From Tissierella sp. P1 (GTDB taxonomy: Bacteria > Bacillota > Clostridia > Tissierellales > Tissierellaceae): DNA of 64,000 nt. The notes beneath the pieces are model-generated. The model was not told the DNA's origin. It ran no database searches and saw nothing but the letters and a program-made list of their open reading frames with translations. The stretch is taken from NCBI RefSeq assembly GCF_002266425.1, contig NZ_NPMN01000015.1:44562-108561 (forward strand), given 5' to 3'. Below, piece by piece: positions 9,858 through 18,166 of the stretch (the stretch's first letter is position 1; every line of letters starts with the position of its first letter). Both the position numbers and the translations under genes were made by a program.

Positions 9858-10578
9858 GTTATTCAAATATGAACTTCGTCGCTTGCTTGTAAATAAATTT
9901 TTTCTAGGTCTACTAGTAATAGTTGCTTTATATAGCAAGCATTTATTAGAAACTGTAGTTATCCTAGGTGTTTCCAATACAGCACCCTTTTCGGGATGGA
10001 GTTATGGCATGTTTCTTGCGAAAATTTTACCTATTTTGCTGATTGCTTTGCTTTTCTTCGTTTCATTTCTTTATTCAAACCAAGAACAGGGAATGAGCAC
10101 CTTAAGAAATGCAACCCCTATTAATCTAAGTGTATTACTATTACTTCGTTGCAGTGCAATGATCATAGGATTTCTGCTGATTGCTGCCATACCAATTGGA
10201 TTTAGTTTGTGGTTTTATGCCAATAATTTTCATTTCACTAACTTTGGTGTCTTTATATTACCTATATTGATTACATTATTACCTTCAATGTTGTTCATCC
10301 TTGGATTAGGTATTATTGCTGGACGATTGCATCCTACACTTCTATATGCATTGATGCCTCTTATGTTATTGTTCAGTTATTTACCAATGCCTCGTATCAT
10401 TGATCTGTTTGGCAGCAATTTTTTTCAGGATTTTCCTCTAACACTACCCCTTGGAGCAGATGGTGAGGTTGCATTTGTTGTACCCGTAGTAGTATGGATT
10501 GGGAAGATAGTTTATTCAATGACTGGTATAGTATTGACAATTTTAGGGTTGATTCATTTTACAAAAAGTGACTATTGA
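9850..10578 (+). CDS. ABC transporter permease
   Basis: A 242-residue integral membrane protein with about six hydrophobic segments and a short cytoplasmic N-terminus (LFKYELRRLLVNKFF) typical of ABC-2 type permeases. The start is TTG behind AGAAAGGAGGAG and overlaps the end of the M1-fused permease. It is the third gene of the transporter operon and is followed by a strong hairpin. No catalytic motif. Confidence 0.85.
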   Translation: MTKLFKYELRRLLVNKFFLGLLVIVALYSKHLLETVVILGVSNTAPFSGWSYGMFLAKILPILLIALLFFVSFLYSNQEQGMSTLRNATPINLSVLLLLRCSAMIIGFLLIAAIPIGFSLWFYANNFHFTNFGVFILPILITLLPSMLFILGLGIIAGRLHPTLLYALMPLMLLFSYLPMPRIIDLFGSNFFQDFPLTLPLGADGEVAFVVPVVVWIGKIVYSMTGIVLTILGLIHFTKSDY

Positions 10579-10595
10579 CCTAACAGCATATGAGA

Positions 10596-10623
10596 TAGAG
10601 CTACTGGATTTCCAGTAGCTCTA
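10596..10623 (+). terminator. Perfect hairpin between convergent genes
   Basis: TAGAGCTACTGGA and its exact complement TCCAGTAGCTCTA separated by TT. There is no long T run, but it sits between the end of the ABC operon and the end of the minus-strand SelW-like gene, the position of a bidirectional terminator. Confidence 0.65.
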
Positions 10624-10628
10624 TAAAA

Positions 10629-10871
10629 TTAAGATAAATTTTCTCTAATTAATGCTTCAACTTCATTATCATTTGGAAAACGATTTGATTCTTTTTTAGA
10701 AAAAATAAGCTTATCATCAAGTTTTACTTCAAAGACACCTCCAGAAGATGGAATTATATTTACCGTCTCTAAGGAATTTTTATGTTCATTTAATATATTC
10801 TGTGTTAGAGCAACTGCTCTTCCTAGATAACCTCAAGAAGTACAGTATTCAATACTTATTAAATTTTTCAT
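10629..10871 (-). CDS. SelW/Rdx-family thioredoxin-like protein, predicted selenoprotein with in-frame UGA
   Basis: Read on the minus strand with UGA as selenocysteine this is an 80-residue protein starting MKNLISIEYCTSU and ending ALIRENLS. The CxxU motif (Cys10, Sec13) after a first beta strand, followed by GYLGRAV, and the later GGVFEV...LIFSKKE segments, are the pattern of the SelW/Rdx family of small redox proteins. UGA is at 10833-10835. AGAGGTGA lies six bases before the ATG, and an ordinary TAA ends the frame. Starting 13 bases after the UGA the mRNA can form AGAGC-AGUU-GCUCU, with GUU/AAC pairs below, a plausible bacterial SECIS. Conserved sequence continues past the UGA, which argues against a nonsense mutation. 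Confidence 0.75.
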
Positions 10872-10898
10872 AAAATCACCTCTGCTATTATAATAATC

Positions 10899-10920
10899 TA
10901 TACTTACCCAATTAAGTATA
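10899..10920 (-). promoter_or_regulatory. Perfect dyad upstream of the SelW-like gene
   Basis: TATACTTA-CCCAAT-TAAGTATA, an exact 8-bp inverted repeat with a 6-base centre, 28 bases before the start codon of the minus-strand gene. A candidate operator; the regulator is unknown. Confidence 0.4.
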
Positions 10921-11103
10921 AAGAATACAAATAATTAGTGAAAAAAGAATTTAAGAATTTCGAAAAGTTTCTTGAAAATCATGGATAGATATAAATTTTC
11001 AATAATTTTAAAATAATTATTTACAGAAAATTGCAATATGATTCTTTATAAGATATATTCAGATTAGAGCTTTAGCTAGAGAATTTTAATAAGCTTAAAA
11101 AAG

Positions 11104-11313
11104 GTGATTTTAATAAGAAATATAAATTTAATGAATCTCTATGAAATATTTTTTGGTTATAGTATGGTTGTAGATGAAGATAAAATAGTTGATATAGGTA
11201 TGGAAGGCAATATAGAAATAGAAAATATAGATTTGGTCATTGATGGAAAAGGAAATTTTTTAGCATCTGGTTTTGTTGATATTCATAATCATGGGAATAT
11301 GGAAGTCCTGTAG
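11104..11313 (+). pseudogene. N-terminal fragment of an amidohydrolase
   Basis: Sixty-nine residues that match the start of amidohydrolase-superfamily enzymes: a small beta domain (VVDEDKIVDIG, VIDGKGNFLASG) leading into the metal-binding motif GFVDIHNHG. Full-length relatives such as N-acetylglucosamine-6-phosphate deacetylases or dihydroorotase-like enzymes have about 380-450 residues. Here the frame ends nine codons after the HxH motif and no continuation is seen in the next bases. GGTGA precedes the likely start. I read it as a 3'-deleted remnant, probably non-functional. Confidence 0.6.
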
Positions 11314-11367
11314 GGACTGGTAAAACTAAGTCTTGCTATCATATAATAACTATACTGCATAATAGTA

Positions 11368-11688
11368 CTAATGAAATAATTTGCTATATATTAGGTGTTT
11401 TATTGTAATAATGGGATTGTGATAGAGCATCCTAGGACCAGAGAATCTCATCACTGCTTTTATTTTCTCCTTATAGTCTTCTCTATAGCAGCTTGTATCA
11501 CAGAAACTACAGAAGGTTTTTGATTGCGTATGTGGACAATTGTCAACTCTAGAATAGGAATAAAGAATTAAATCTTCACATTCTGAGCATAATTCATTTT
11601 CAGAGTTATGCTTTTTCTTACAGTAAATATATATCATTTTCCTAACAATATTTTTTTCAAATTCCTTTTTATTTCCCATTTTTTCCAT
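11368..11688 (-). CDS. YgbA-family protein (nitric-oxide-stress associated)
   Basis: A 106-residue Cys-rich cytoplasmic protein. Three cysteine pairs (YCKKK...CSECED, NCPHTQSKTFCSFC, SCY) precede VMRFSGPRML, the conserved block of the YgbA/NO-induced family. In E. coli ygbA belongs to the NsrR nitric-oxide regulon; the biochemical role is not established. I start at the ATG behind AATAGGAGAAACC; an upstream in-frame ATG 42 bases earlier lacks a ribosome site. It is divergent from the nitrite reductase gene, which suits a shared response to nitrite or NO. Confidence 0.75.
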   Translation of the reverse strand: MEKMGNKKEFEKNIVRKMIYIYCKKKHNSENELCSECEDLILYSYSRVDNCPHTQSKTFCSFCDTSCYREDYKEKIKAVMRFSGPRMLYHNPIITIKHLIYSKLFH

Positions 11689-11795
11689 ATGGTTTCTCCT
11701 ATTATATTTATAATTTGATGTATAATTCAATTATATATAAAAACAAAAAAATATCAAAGTGAAATGAGATAAAAAGGCAAAAATGGAGAACTTTA

Positions 11796-11824
11796 TTGAC
11801 ATAAAATGGATAAAATTATATAAT
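11796..11824 (+). promoter_or_regulatory. Sigma-A promoter for nrfA
   Basis: TTGACA (11796-11801), 17-base spacer, TATAAT (11819-11824): an exact consensus, about 80 bases before the nrfA start. Confidence 0.85.
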
Positions 11825-11906
11825 TAAAATTAAATATTAACAATCTTTTGCAACATTTTAGTGAAGGTGTAGAGAAGAAAACCAAGCTAAGAGAAAGGAG
11901 ACTGTT

Positions 11907-13103
11907 ATGAAGAAGAAAAGGTTATTGCTAATTGGCTTATTAGTCTTATTATTTTCTACTGGATGCCAGAAGAAAGAGGGTATCATTAGGGCGGAAGAGT
12001 GGCAAGATAAGTATCCAGAAATATATGCGTCCTATATGAGAAATGAAGAAATGGAAGAGACTACTTTTGGTGGCTCAGTACCTATTGATTACTTAGAAAA
12101 GTATCCAGACCTTAAAGTATTTTATGATGGTTATGGTTTTAGCAAAGAGTACTTAAGAGCAAGAGGACATTCATACGCTTTAGAGGATGTTATGAATACT
12201 GCAAGACCAAAAGCAGGTGCTAGTTGTCTGAGTTGTAAGACATCTGATTTCATTGAGGTTTTAGAGAGAGATGGAGTAGAAGTTAACAAGTTGAATTTTG
12301 AGGAATTTGTTGCGGAAAATCCACAAATGTCTACTATTAGCTGTTACGATTGTCACAAGAATGAGCCTGGTGTAGTTAATTTAACGAGAAGTCATTTAAC
12401 AGATGCATTGAATCATATTGATGAGGAAATTAATTCTAAAACTTTAGCTTGTGCTCAGTGCCATGTTGAGTATTACATGGATGCAGAAACTAAGAAAGTA
12501 ATTTTACCTTGGGAAAAGGGTACAGATACTGATAGTATGCTAGCTTACTATGAAGAAAACAACGTAACTGATTGGGTTCATCCTACTACTGGTGCAGATC
12601 TTTTAAAGGCTCAACATCCAGAGTTTGAGACTTTTAATGGAAGTATTCACTACAATATGGGATTATCTTGTGCAGACTGTCATATGCCTGAGATTGAAGA
12701 AAAAGGTGATGACTTATTGAGATCTCATCAATGGACAAGTCCGCTTAAATCAGAGAAAGGTCTAAATAAATCTTGTATATCATGTCATGGTGGGACTACA
12801 GATGACCTTATAGCTAAAGTAGAAGATGTTCAAAGGGGAGTATACGATAAGCAAGAGAAAGTAAGTGCTGAGCTTCTAGACTTTATTGAAAGGTTGACAG
12901 CAGCCATTGAAGATGGAGTTTTAAGTGAAGATGATTTAACGCATCTAAGAGATATTCATAGAAGAGCACAATTTAAGTGGGACTTTGTATTCGTTGAAAA
13001 TGGAGAAGGATTCCACAATTCAGTTAGAGCCCATGAAGACTTAGATGGTGCTAGGTCCTTGATACAAGAAGGGATTAAGATATTAGAAAAATATGATAGA
13101 TAA
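11907..13103 (+). CDS. nrfA: Ammonia-forming cytochrome c nitrite reductase (lipoprotein NrfA)
   Basis: A 398-residue pentaheme cytochrome that reduces nitrite to ammonium with six electrons. The catalytic heme site is the characteristic C107LSCK111 (Lys as proximal ligand), followed by four ordinary CxxCH sites: CYDCH, CAQCH, CADCH and CISCH. The N-terminus is a lipoprotein signal with lipobox STGC (Cys20), so the enzyme is membrane-tethered outside the cell. No nrfH quinol-oxidising partner is next to it. Instead resB and ccsA, the cytochrome c maturation genes, follow. Start ATG has AGAAAGGAG upstream, and a consensus promoter precedes the gene. Confidence 0.95.
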   Translation: MKKKRLLLIGLLVLLFSTGCQKKEGIIRAEEWQDKYPEIYASYMRNEEMEETTFGGSVPIDYLEKYPDLKVFYDGYGFSKEYLRARGHSYALEDVMNTARPKAGASCLSCKTSDFIEVLERDGVEVNKLNFEEFVAENPQMSTISCYDCHKNEPGVVNLTRSHLTDALNHIDEEINSKTLACAQCHVEYYMDAETKKVILPWEKGTDTDSMLAYYEENNVTDWVHPTTGADLLKAQHPEFETFNGSIHYNMGLSCADCHMPEIEEKGDDLLRSHQWTSPLKSEKGLNKSCISCHGGTTDDLIAKVEDVQRGVYDKQEKVSAELLDFIERLTAAIEDGVLSEDDLTHLRDIHRRAQFKWDFVFVENGEGFHNSVRAHEDLDGARSLIQEGIKILEKYDR

Positions 13104-13105
13104 AT

Positions 13106-13133
13106 AAACAGGGCTGAAAAGGCCCTGTTTTAA
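13106..13133 (+). terminator. Hairpin between nrfA and resB
   Basis: AAACAGGGC / GCCCTGTTT stem with a 7-base loop, ending in TTTT. It would make nrfA mRNA more abundant than that of the downstream maturation genes. Confidence 0.8.
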
Positions 13134-13150
13134 AATCATAGGAGGTAGAC

Positions 13151-14448
13151 ATGAAGGAAAATAAGGATAGATTTTTAGTTAAATTGTGGAGAAATCTTCA
13201 TTCTATGAAATTAGGTATAATCCTTCTTATGATAATAGGTCTTCTTTCTATAATTGGAACTGTAATACCTCAAGAAAATCCCTTGAAGTACTATGAAACT
13301 AATTATAGCCAGATTGTATATGAGATTATAAAGGCCTTTAGCTTATATAAAGTCTATGATTCTTGGTGGTTTATCGCTTTAATATCTGTTTTAGCCTTAA
13401 ATTTAATTTTATGCAGTATCAAAAGGTTTAAGCAGGTATTTAATTTAGTTACAAACAAAATAGATTTTGACTTGGAATTAAATAAGTTAAAAGATATCCA
13501 GAAGATTTCCTTAGAGAAAGATGAAATAGGCAAGATTTTTAATGAAATGAAGTATAAGTCTATTAAAGAAAAGGATTTTGAAAATGGGAAGCTCTATTAT
13601 GGAGATAAGAACAGTATAGGGTATTTAGGATCTTGGTTGACACATTTTGGGATTTTGGTAATTATAGTGTTCTTTACCTATGGTAAGCTTTATGGATTTG
13701 AGGCTTATGTTCACGGAGTTCCAGGAACTACAGTAGAAGTACCAGGTACGCAGCATTTTATAAATATAAAGGATTTTAATGTATCTTTTAGAGATGATTT
13801 TACTGTAGAGCAGTATGTTTCGGATATTGAGGTTTTAAAGAATGGACATGTAATAGATGTGGGACAAGTATTGGTGAATCATCCCTTTAGAACTAATGAC
13901 TTAAACGTTTATCAGAATTCTACTGGATGGGCCGTAGATGCTACTCTTTATAAGAATGGAGAAGAGTATAGACATAAAACTATATATCAAGGAGATTTTT
14001 TATAGAAGATGATCAGATGATTGCTTTACAGTTTGTAAACTTTTATCCTGATTTAGATGAAACCACTACCACTACATTAAGGAATAAGTCTCCCCTACCA
14101 AATCATCCTGTTATGCTTTATGCATTGTTTTACAATGGTCATAGGGTGGATATGAATTTACTTCATATGAATGAAGAAGTTGGTTTTCAAGAGTATAGTT
14201 TTATTGTAGATAATCCTCAGATGTTTACATTACTTCAAATAGTATATGATCCTGGTGTGGCTGGAGCCTTTGTCGGTGGAGCTTTCTTATTAACAGGAAT
14301 ATTCTTAGCCTTTTATGTAAATCCAAAAAAACTTAGGATATATGTAGATAACAGTGGTCAAGTAATGATATACGGAAAAAGTTACAAACATAACGGTGAG
14401 TATCTAGAAGAATTAAATAAAGTGATAGATACTATAAGGAGGAATTAA
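13151..14448 (+). CDS. resB: ResB-family cytochrome c maturation protein (one apparent frameshift)
   Basis: ResB works with CcsA to carry heme across the membrane and attach it to CxxCH apocytochromes. The first part (from ATG at 13151, RBS GGAGGT) has membrane segments at about residues 18-36 and 72-90 and a third at about 165-180, then an extracytoplasmic domain. Literally it stops at 14005. The continuation DDQMIALQFVNFYPD... with the last membrane helix is in another frame up to 14448. The break falls in TTTTTT (13996-14001); a seventh T gives GDFFIEDDQMIALQ and one ~432-residue protein of normal ResB length. Base-calling error is more likely than loss, since nrfA needs heme attachment. 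Confidence 0.88.
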
Positions 14449-14449
14449 T

Positions 14450-15298
14450 ATGGATTTTTTAAGGATTGAGAGCACATTGTTTTATGGAGCGATAGGCCTA
14501 TATTTAGCCTCTATGATTATGTATTTTATTTTTTTCGTAAGTAAAACCGAAAAAGCAGGAAATATTGGAAGTTTTATTATTAAAATTGGATTTGGTCTGC
14601 ATACTTTAGCTTTGATATCTAGAGGTATTGGAGCAGGTAGAGTTCCATTGACAAATCAATATGAATTTGCCACTAGCTTTGCTTGGGGAATAGCTCTATG
14701 TTTTATAATATTTGAAAATAAATATAGCTTTAGAGCAATGGGAACCTTTGTAGTGCCAATAATATTTTTAATTATTGGTTATGCTGCAATGCAAAACAAA
14801 GATGTAAGACCCCTTATGCCAGCTTTACAAAGTAAGTGGCTAGCTATTCATGTATCCCTTGCAATATTAAGCTATGGTTCCTTTGGAGTTGCAGCAGGGG
14901 TGTCTTGTATGTATTTATTGAGAAATAAGTTTTCAAAGGATGATTTTATTTCCAAACATGTTCCTTCTTTGGATAAATTAGATGCTCTTAGTTATAGAGC
15001 CATATCCCTAGGATTTCTTTTATTGACTTTAGTTATAATCACTGGTGCCATATGGGCAGAAAGTGCTTGGGGAAGATATTGGGCTTGGGATCCAAAGGAA
15101 ACGTGGTCTTTGATTACATGGATAATATATGCTATTTATTTGCATATGAGAATATCTAAGGGTTGGAAAGGAAAAAAAGCTGCTATTTTTAGCGTAATAG
15201 GATTTATATGTGTATTATTTACTTATATTGGTGTAAATACACTGATACCAAGCATCCATTCCTATGCATTAGTAGGAGACTCCACATTATGTATCTAA
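14450..15298 (+). CDS. ccsA: Cytochrome c biogenesis protein CcsA/ResC
   Basis: A 282-residue membrane protein with about eight hydrophobic helices and the heme-handling WWD-type motif WGRYWAWDPKETW, plus histidines on flanking helices (HTLALISRG, WLAIHVSL, SIHSYA). With ResB it forms the system II heme transport and ligation complex. It begins one base after the resB stop behind AAGGAGGA. The last codons overlap a terminator stem. Confidence 0.93.
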   Translation: MDFLRIESTLFYGAIGLYLASMIMYFIFFVSKTEKAGNIGSFIIKIGFGLHTLALISRGIGAGRVPLTNQYEFATSFAWGIALCFIIFENKYSFRAMGTFVVPIIFLIIGYAAMQNKDVRPLMPALQSKWLAIHVSLAILSYGSFGVAAGVSCMYLLRNKFSKDDFISKHVPSLDKLDALSYRAISLGFLLLTLVIITGAIWAESAWGRYWAWDPKETWSLITWIIYAIYLHMRISKGWKGKKAAIFSVIGFICVLFTYIGVNTLIPSIHSYALVGDSTLCI

Positions 15299-15310
15299 TG
15301 TGGAGTTTTT
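15280..15310 (+). terminator. Terminator overlapping the ccsA stop codon
   Basis: CTCCACATTA-TGTATC-TAATGTGGAG-TTTTT. The stop codon TAA (15296-15298) is part of the 3' arm, so the hairpin lies half inside the gene. Confidence 0.9.
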
Positions 15311-15385
15311 GATATAATAAAAAGAAATTAGATTATAAATAAGTACAGATGTGAGAATAAAAAATTATACAAATAAAACAAAAAG

Positions 15386-15394
15386 TGATATAAT
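15386..15394 (+). promoter_or_regulatory. Extended -10 promoter for glmS
   Basis: TGATATAAT, an extended -10 element, about 30 bases before the glmS start. The -35 region is weak. The 114-base leader is too short for, and shows no core of, a glmS ribozyme. Confidence 0.6.
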
Positions 15395-15424
15395 ATTTGC
15401 ACACTAAATTAGGAGGCTAAGAAT

Positions 15425-17251
15425 ATGTGTGGAATAGTAGGATATGTTGGAAATAAGAATGCTCAAGAAGTCATATTACAAGGATTGGAAAAACTAGAAT
15501 ATAGAGGATACGATTCATCAGGTATTGCAGTAAATGGAAATGAACATATAGAGTATAAAAAGCTAAAAGGAAGACTTTCTGTATTAGAAAATTATTTAAA
15601 AGAGAAACCATTAGTAGGTAATGTTGGAATAGGTCATACAAGATGGGCGACTCATGGAGCACCGTCTGATGTAAACTCCCATCCTCATTTAAATGAACAA
15701 GAAACCATAGCAGTGGTGCACAATGGAATAATAGAAAATTATAGTGTACTTAAAGAAGAACTAATAAAAAAAGGATATAAATTTAAATCACAGACAGATA
15801 CGGAAGTAGTTGTACATCTATTAGACAGTCTTTATGATGGAGATTTACTTAGCACAGTATTTAAAGCTACAGAAAGACTTAGAGGGGCTTATGCTCTAGG
15901 AGTTATTTCTTCAGATAACCCAGATGAACTTGTTGCAGTTAGAAAAGAAAGTCCTTTAGTAGTAGGAGTGGGAAATGATGAAAGTTTCATAGCATCAGAT
16001 ATTCCAGCACTGCTTAAATATACTAAAGATGTATATTTCCTAGAGAATGGAGAGATTGTTCATTTAACTAAAGACAAGGTAAAAATCTATGATAAAGATA
16101 AAAATGAAGTTGAAAGAGAAATATTTACAGTGGATTGGGATATTGAAGCCGCTTCAAAGGGTGGATATGATCATTTCATGCTTAAAGAAATCTATGAGCA
16201 ACCAAAGGCTATTAGAGAAACCTTATTAAGAAGACTTGATGATAATGGCAGAATAGTTTTAGATGATATTAATGTAACAAAAGAGGATCTAGATAAAATC
16301 TCCAAGATTTATATTGTAGCCTGTGGTACAGCTTATCATGCAGGATTAGTAGGAAGATATGCTATAGAAAGATTTGCCAAAATTCCTGTAGAACCTGATG
16401 TTGCATCAGAGTTTAGATATAGAGAACCATTTATTGATGAGAATACATTGCTTATTGCAGTCAGTCAATCTGGAGAAACGGCAGATACCCTTGCAGCTAT
16501 AAGAGAAGCCAAGAGTAAAGGGGCAAGAATCCTTTCAATCACCAATGTAGTGGGATCATCTGTGGCTAGGGAATCAGACGATGTATTTTATACATGGGCA
16601 GGACCAGAGATTGCAGTAGCTTCAACAAAGGCATATACTACACAGTTAGTGGCTTTATACATGGTTGCACTTCATATGGCAAATATCAAGAAGAGCATTT
16701 CAGAAGATTATTATTTTGAAATCATTGAAAAAATGAAGGCATTGCCAGATAAGGTAGAAGAAATTTTTCAAAAGTCAGATGAAATTAAGAAAATAGCAGG
16801 AATTATTAAGGATAAAAACAGTGCATTTTATATAGGCAGAGGTCTTGATTATCAAACTTCTATGGAGGGAGCCTTGAAGCTGAAGGAAATTTCATATATC
16901 CATACAGAGGCTTTTGCAGCAGGAGAGTTAAAGCATGGAACCATAGCCTTAATTGAGAAGGAAACTCCTGTAATTGCCGTAGCTAGTCAAGACTATTTAT
17001 ATGAAAAAATGGTTTCAAATATACAAGAGGTAAAGGCTAGAGGAGCATATACTATTGCCATAGTAAAAGAAGGATTAGATGAGAGCTTAAACCATGCTGA
17101 CGAGACAATTTATATTCCAGAAGTAGATAATATATTAGCACCAGTGTTAACAGTTGTACCTACTCAACTTCTTGCTTATTATACATCGGTTATAAAAGGT
17201 AATGATGTAGATAAGCCTAGAAATTTAGCCAAGTCAGTTACAGTGGAGTAA
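15425..17251 (+). CDS. glmS: Glutamine-fructose-6-phosphate aminotransferase (isomerising)
   Basis: A 608-residue enzyme making glucosamine-6-phosphate for cell-wall precursors. The N-terminal glutaminase begins MCGIVGYVG, with the nucleophilic Cys exposed after Met removal, and contains GHTRWATHG and HNGIIENY. Two SIS sugar-isomerase domains follow (ACGTAYHAG, SQSGETADT, and GRGLDYQTSMEGALKLKEISY), and the C-terminus ends with the usual KSVTVE. Length and order are typical. AGGAGG precedes the start. Confidence 0.97.
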   Translation: MCGIVGYVGNKNAQEVILQGLEKLEYRGYDSSGIAVNGNEHIEYKKLKGRLSVLENYLKEKPLVGNVGIGHTRWATHGAPSDVNSHPHLNEQETIAVVHNGIIENYSVLKEELIKKGYKFKSQTDTEVVVHLLDSLYDGDLLSTVFKATERLRGAYALGVISSDNPDELVAVRKESPLVVGVGNDESFIASDIPALLKYTKDVYFLENGEIVHLTKDKVKIYDKDKNEVEREIFTVDWDIEAASKGGYDHFMLKEIYEQPKAIRETLLRRLDDNGRIVLDDINVTKEDLDKISKIYIVACGTAYHAGLVGRYAIERFAKIPVEPDVASEFRYREPFIDENTLLIAVSQSGETADTLAAIREAKSKGARILSITNVVGSSVARESDDVFYTWAGPEIAVASTKAYTTQLVALYMVALHMANIKKSISEDYYFEIIEKMKALPDKVEEIFQKSDEIKKIAGIIKDKNSAFYIGRGLDYQTSMEGALKLKEISYIHTEAFAAGELKHGTIALIEKETPVIAVASQDYLYEKMVSNIQEVKARGAYTIAIVKEGLDESLNHADETIYIPEVDNILAPVLTVVPTQLLAYYTSVIKGNDVDKPRNLAKSVTVE

Positions 17252-17285
17252 GGTAAAGTGACAATAATATTGTAGAATTTGAAAT

Positions 17286-17340
17286 GAGCATTAGGAACAG
17301 GAAATTTATAATCTTAAACTGTTTCTGGTGCTCTATTTTT
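17286..17340 (+). terminator. Terminator after glmS
   Basis: GAGCATTAGGAACAG and CTGTTTCTGGTGCTC form a 15-bp stem with G-U pairs around an 18-base loop, followed by TATTTTTG. Confidence 0.7.
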
Positions 17341-17418
17341 GTTAAGGGATATATTTCTAGTCTAATTTTTATTCTAAAATAACAATGATTTAATATGTTT
17401 TTAGCAGTATTTCTGGAA

Positions 17419-17830
17419 TTAGGCTTCATAGCCAAAAAGTGTAATTTGGTTTTTGCCTGTCATGCAGATTTTAATTTCTACAGCATCTAATTGTATTACA
17501 TTACCTAAGCTTAGTCCTGTATGAACTCCAACAAAGGATGTCTGTAGGGTATTGATTACTTCCCAAGGATTTGATACTCTCTGTTATATCATGTTCAATA
17601 GGATTTGTTAAATAATCAAGAGTTCCTATTAGTGAAAGATTTATTTGCTGTAATTCAATCCAATTTGCCGTAGGATTAGGTCGCCAATAAAGTACCATTG
17701 AGCTGACGCCTACTGCAACAGTTAGATTGAGACTACAGTAGAATTTAAAGAGGCTAGGTTTCCATTAGTAAGCCCTATTGTGCTATTGACATTAAGTCTA
17801 TAAGGTCAATAGAAGTGTTGCTTTGCCATT
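17419..17830 (-). pseudogene. Decayed or badly read gene of unknown function
   Basis: On the minus strand, pieces of protein in three frames can be strung together: NSTIGLTNGNLASLNSTVV, then TVAVGVSSMVLYWRPNPT, NWIELQQINLSLIGTL, then VSNPWEVINTLQ, GVHTGLSLGNVIQLDAVEI and a stop after TLFGYEA. Codon choice fits the genome within each piece. At least three frame changes are needed, more than in the other split genes here. The N-terminal piece has Asn/Ser/Thr-rich surface-protein character; I recognise no family. Confidence 0.4.
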
Positions 17831-17970
17831 ATATGTTTACTTTATATGAATAGGGCAATAGTAAAGTTCCGCTTTAATATTACACATCAAGAACTTGATC
17901 TAAATAAGGTGCAAAAAAGGCTTTCTTATAATGTTTCAATAGAATCCTTTTTTATGATTTGAATATAATG

Positions 17971-17999
17971 TTGACACTACGAACATTGTTCTATATACT
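17971..17999 (+). promoter_or_regulatory. Promoter of the mntP leader
   Basis: TTGACA, 17-base spacer, TATACT, with the predicted start site just before the conserved riboswitch sequence. Confidence 0.85.
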
Positions 18000-18003
18000 T
18001 ATT

Positions 18004-18127
18004 AATGAGATAAGGGAGTAGTTAGCACAATAAGAATTGTGTAATAAAGTCAACACACTGATAAAATTTATCTGGCTTTATTTTAAATAATGAGACTTGT
18101 CTGCGGAGAAAACTGCAGATAGGTCTT
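18004..18127 (+). ncRNA. yybP-ykoY (manganese) riboswitch
   Basis: The leader contains the family's conserved boxes in order: ATAAGGGAGTAG near the 5' end, a hairpin arm (CACAAT/ATTGTG), AAAGTCAACA, a second stem-loop (GATAAA/TTTATC), GGCTTTATT, and the closing GAGACTTGTC. ATAAG at the 5' side can pair with CTTGT, closing the aptamer and removing part of the terminator stem. Metal binding would therefore favour read-through. The yybP-ykoY class senses Mn2+ and commonly precedes mntP, which is the gene downstream here. Confidence 0.85.
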
Positions 18128-18133
18128 TTTTTA
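18093..18133 (+). terminator. Riboswitch expression-platform terminator
   Basis: AGACTTGTCTGC and GCAGATAGGTCT form a 12-bp stem followed by TTTTTTT. Its 5' arm overlaps the 3' strand of the aptamer's closing helix. Confidence 0.85.
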
Positions 18134-18166
18134 TTAGAAAAATTAAAGGATAAAGGAGAACAGAAT

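Noticed and set aside
11705..11745. FNR/CRP-like site (TTGATGTATAATTCAA) upstream of the YgbA-like gene
   Set aside because: The half-sites TTGA and TCAA are eight bases apart, not the six required for the FNR/CRP family, and the region is too AT-rich to judge.
15311..15424. glmS ribozyme in the glmS leader
   Set aside because: The leader is only 114 bases and is almost pure A/T; none of the conserved ribozyme core is present.
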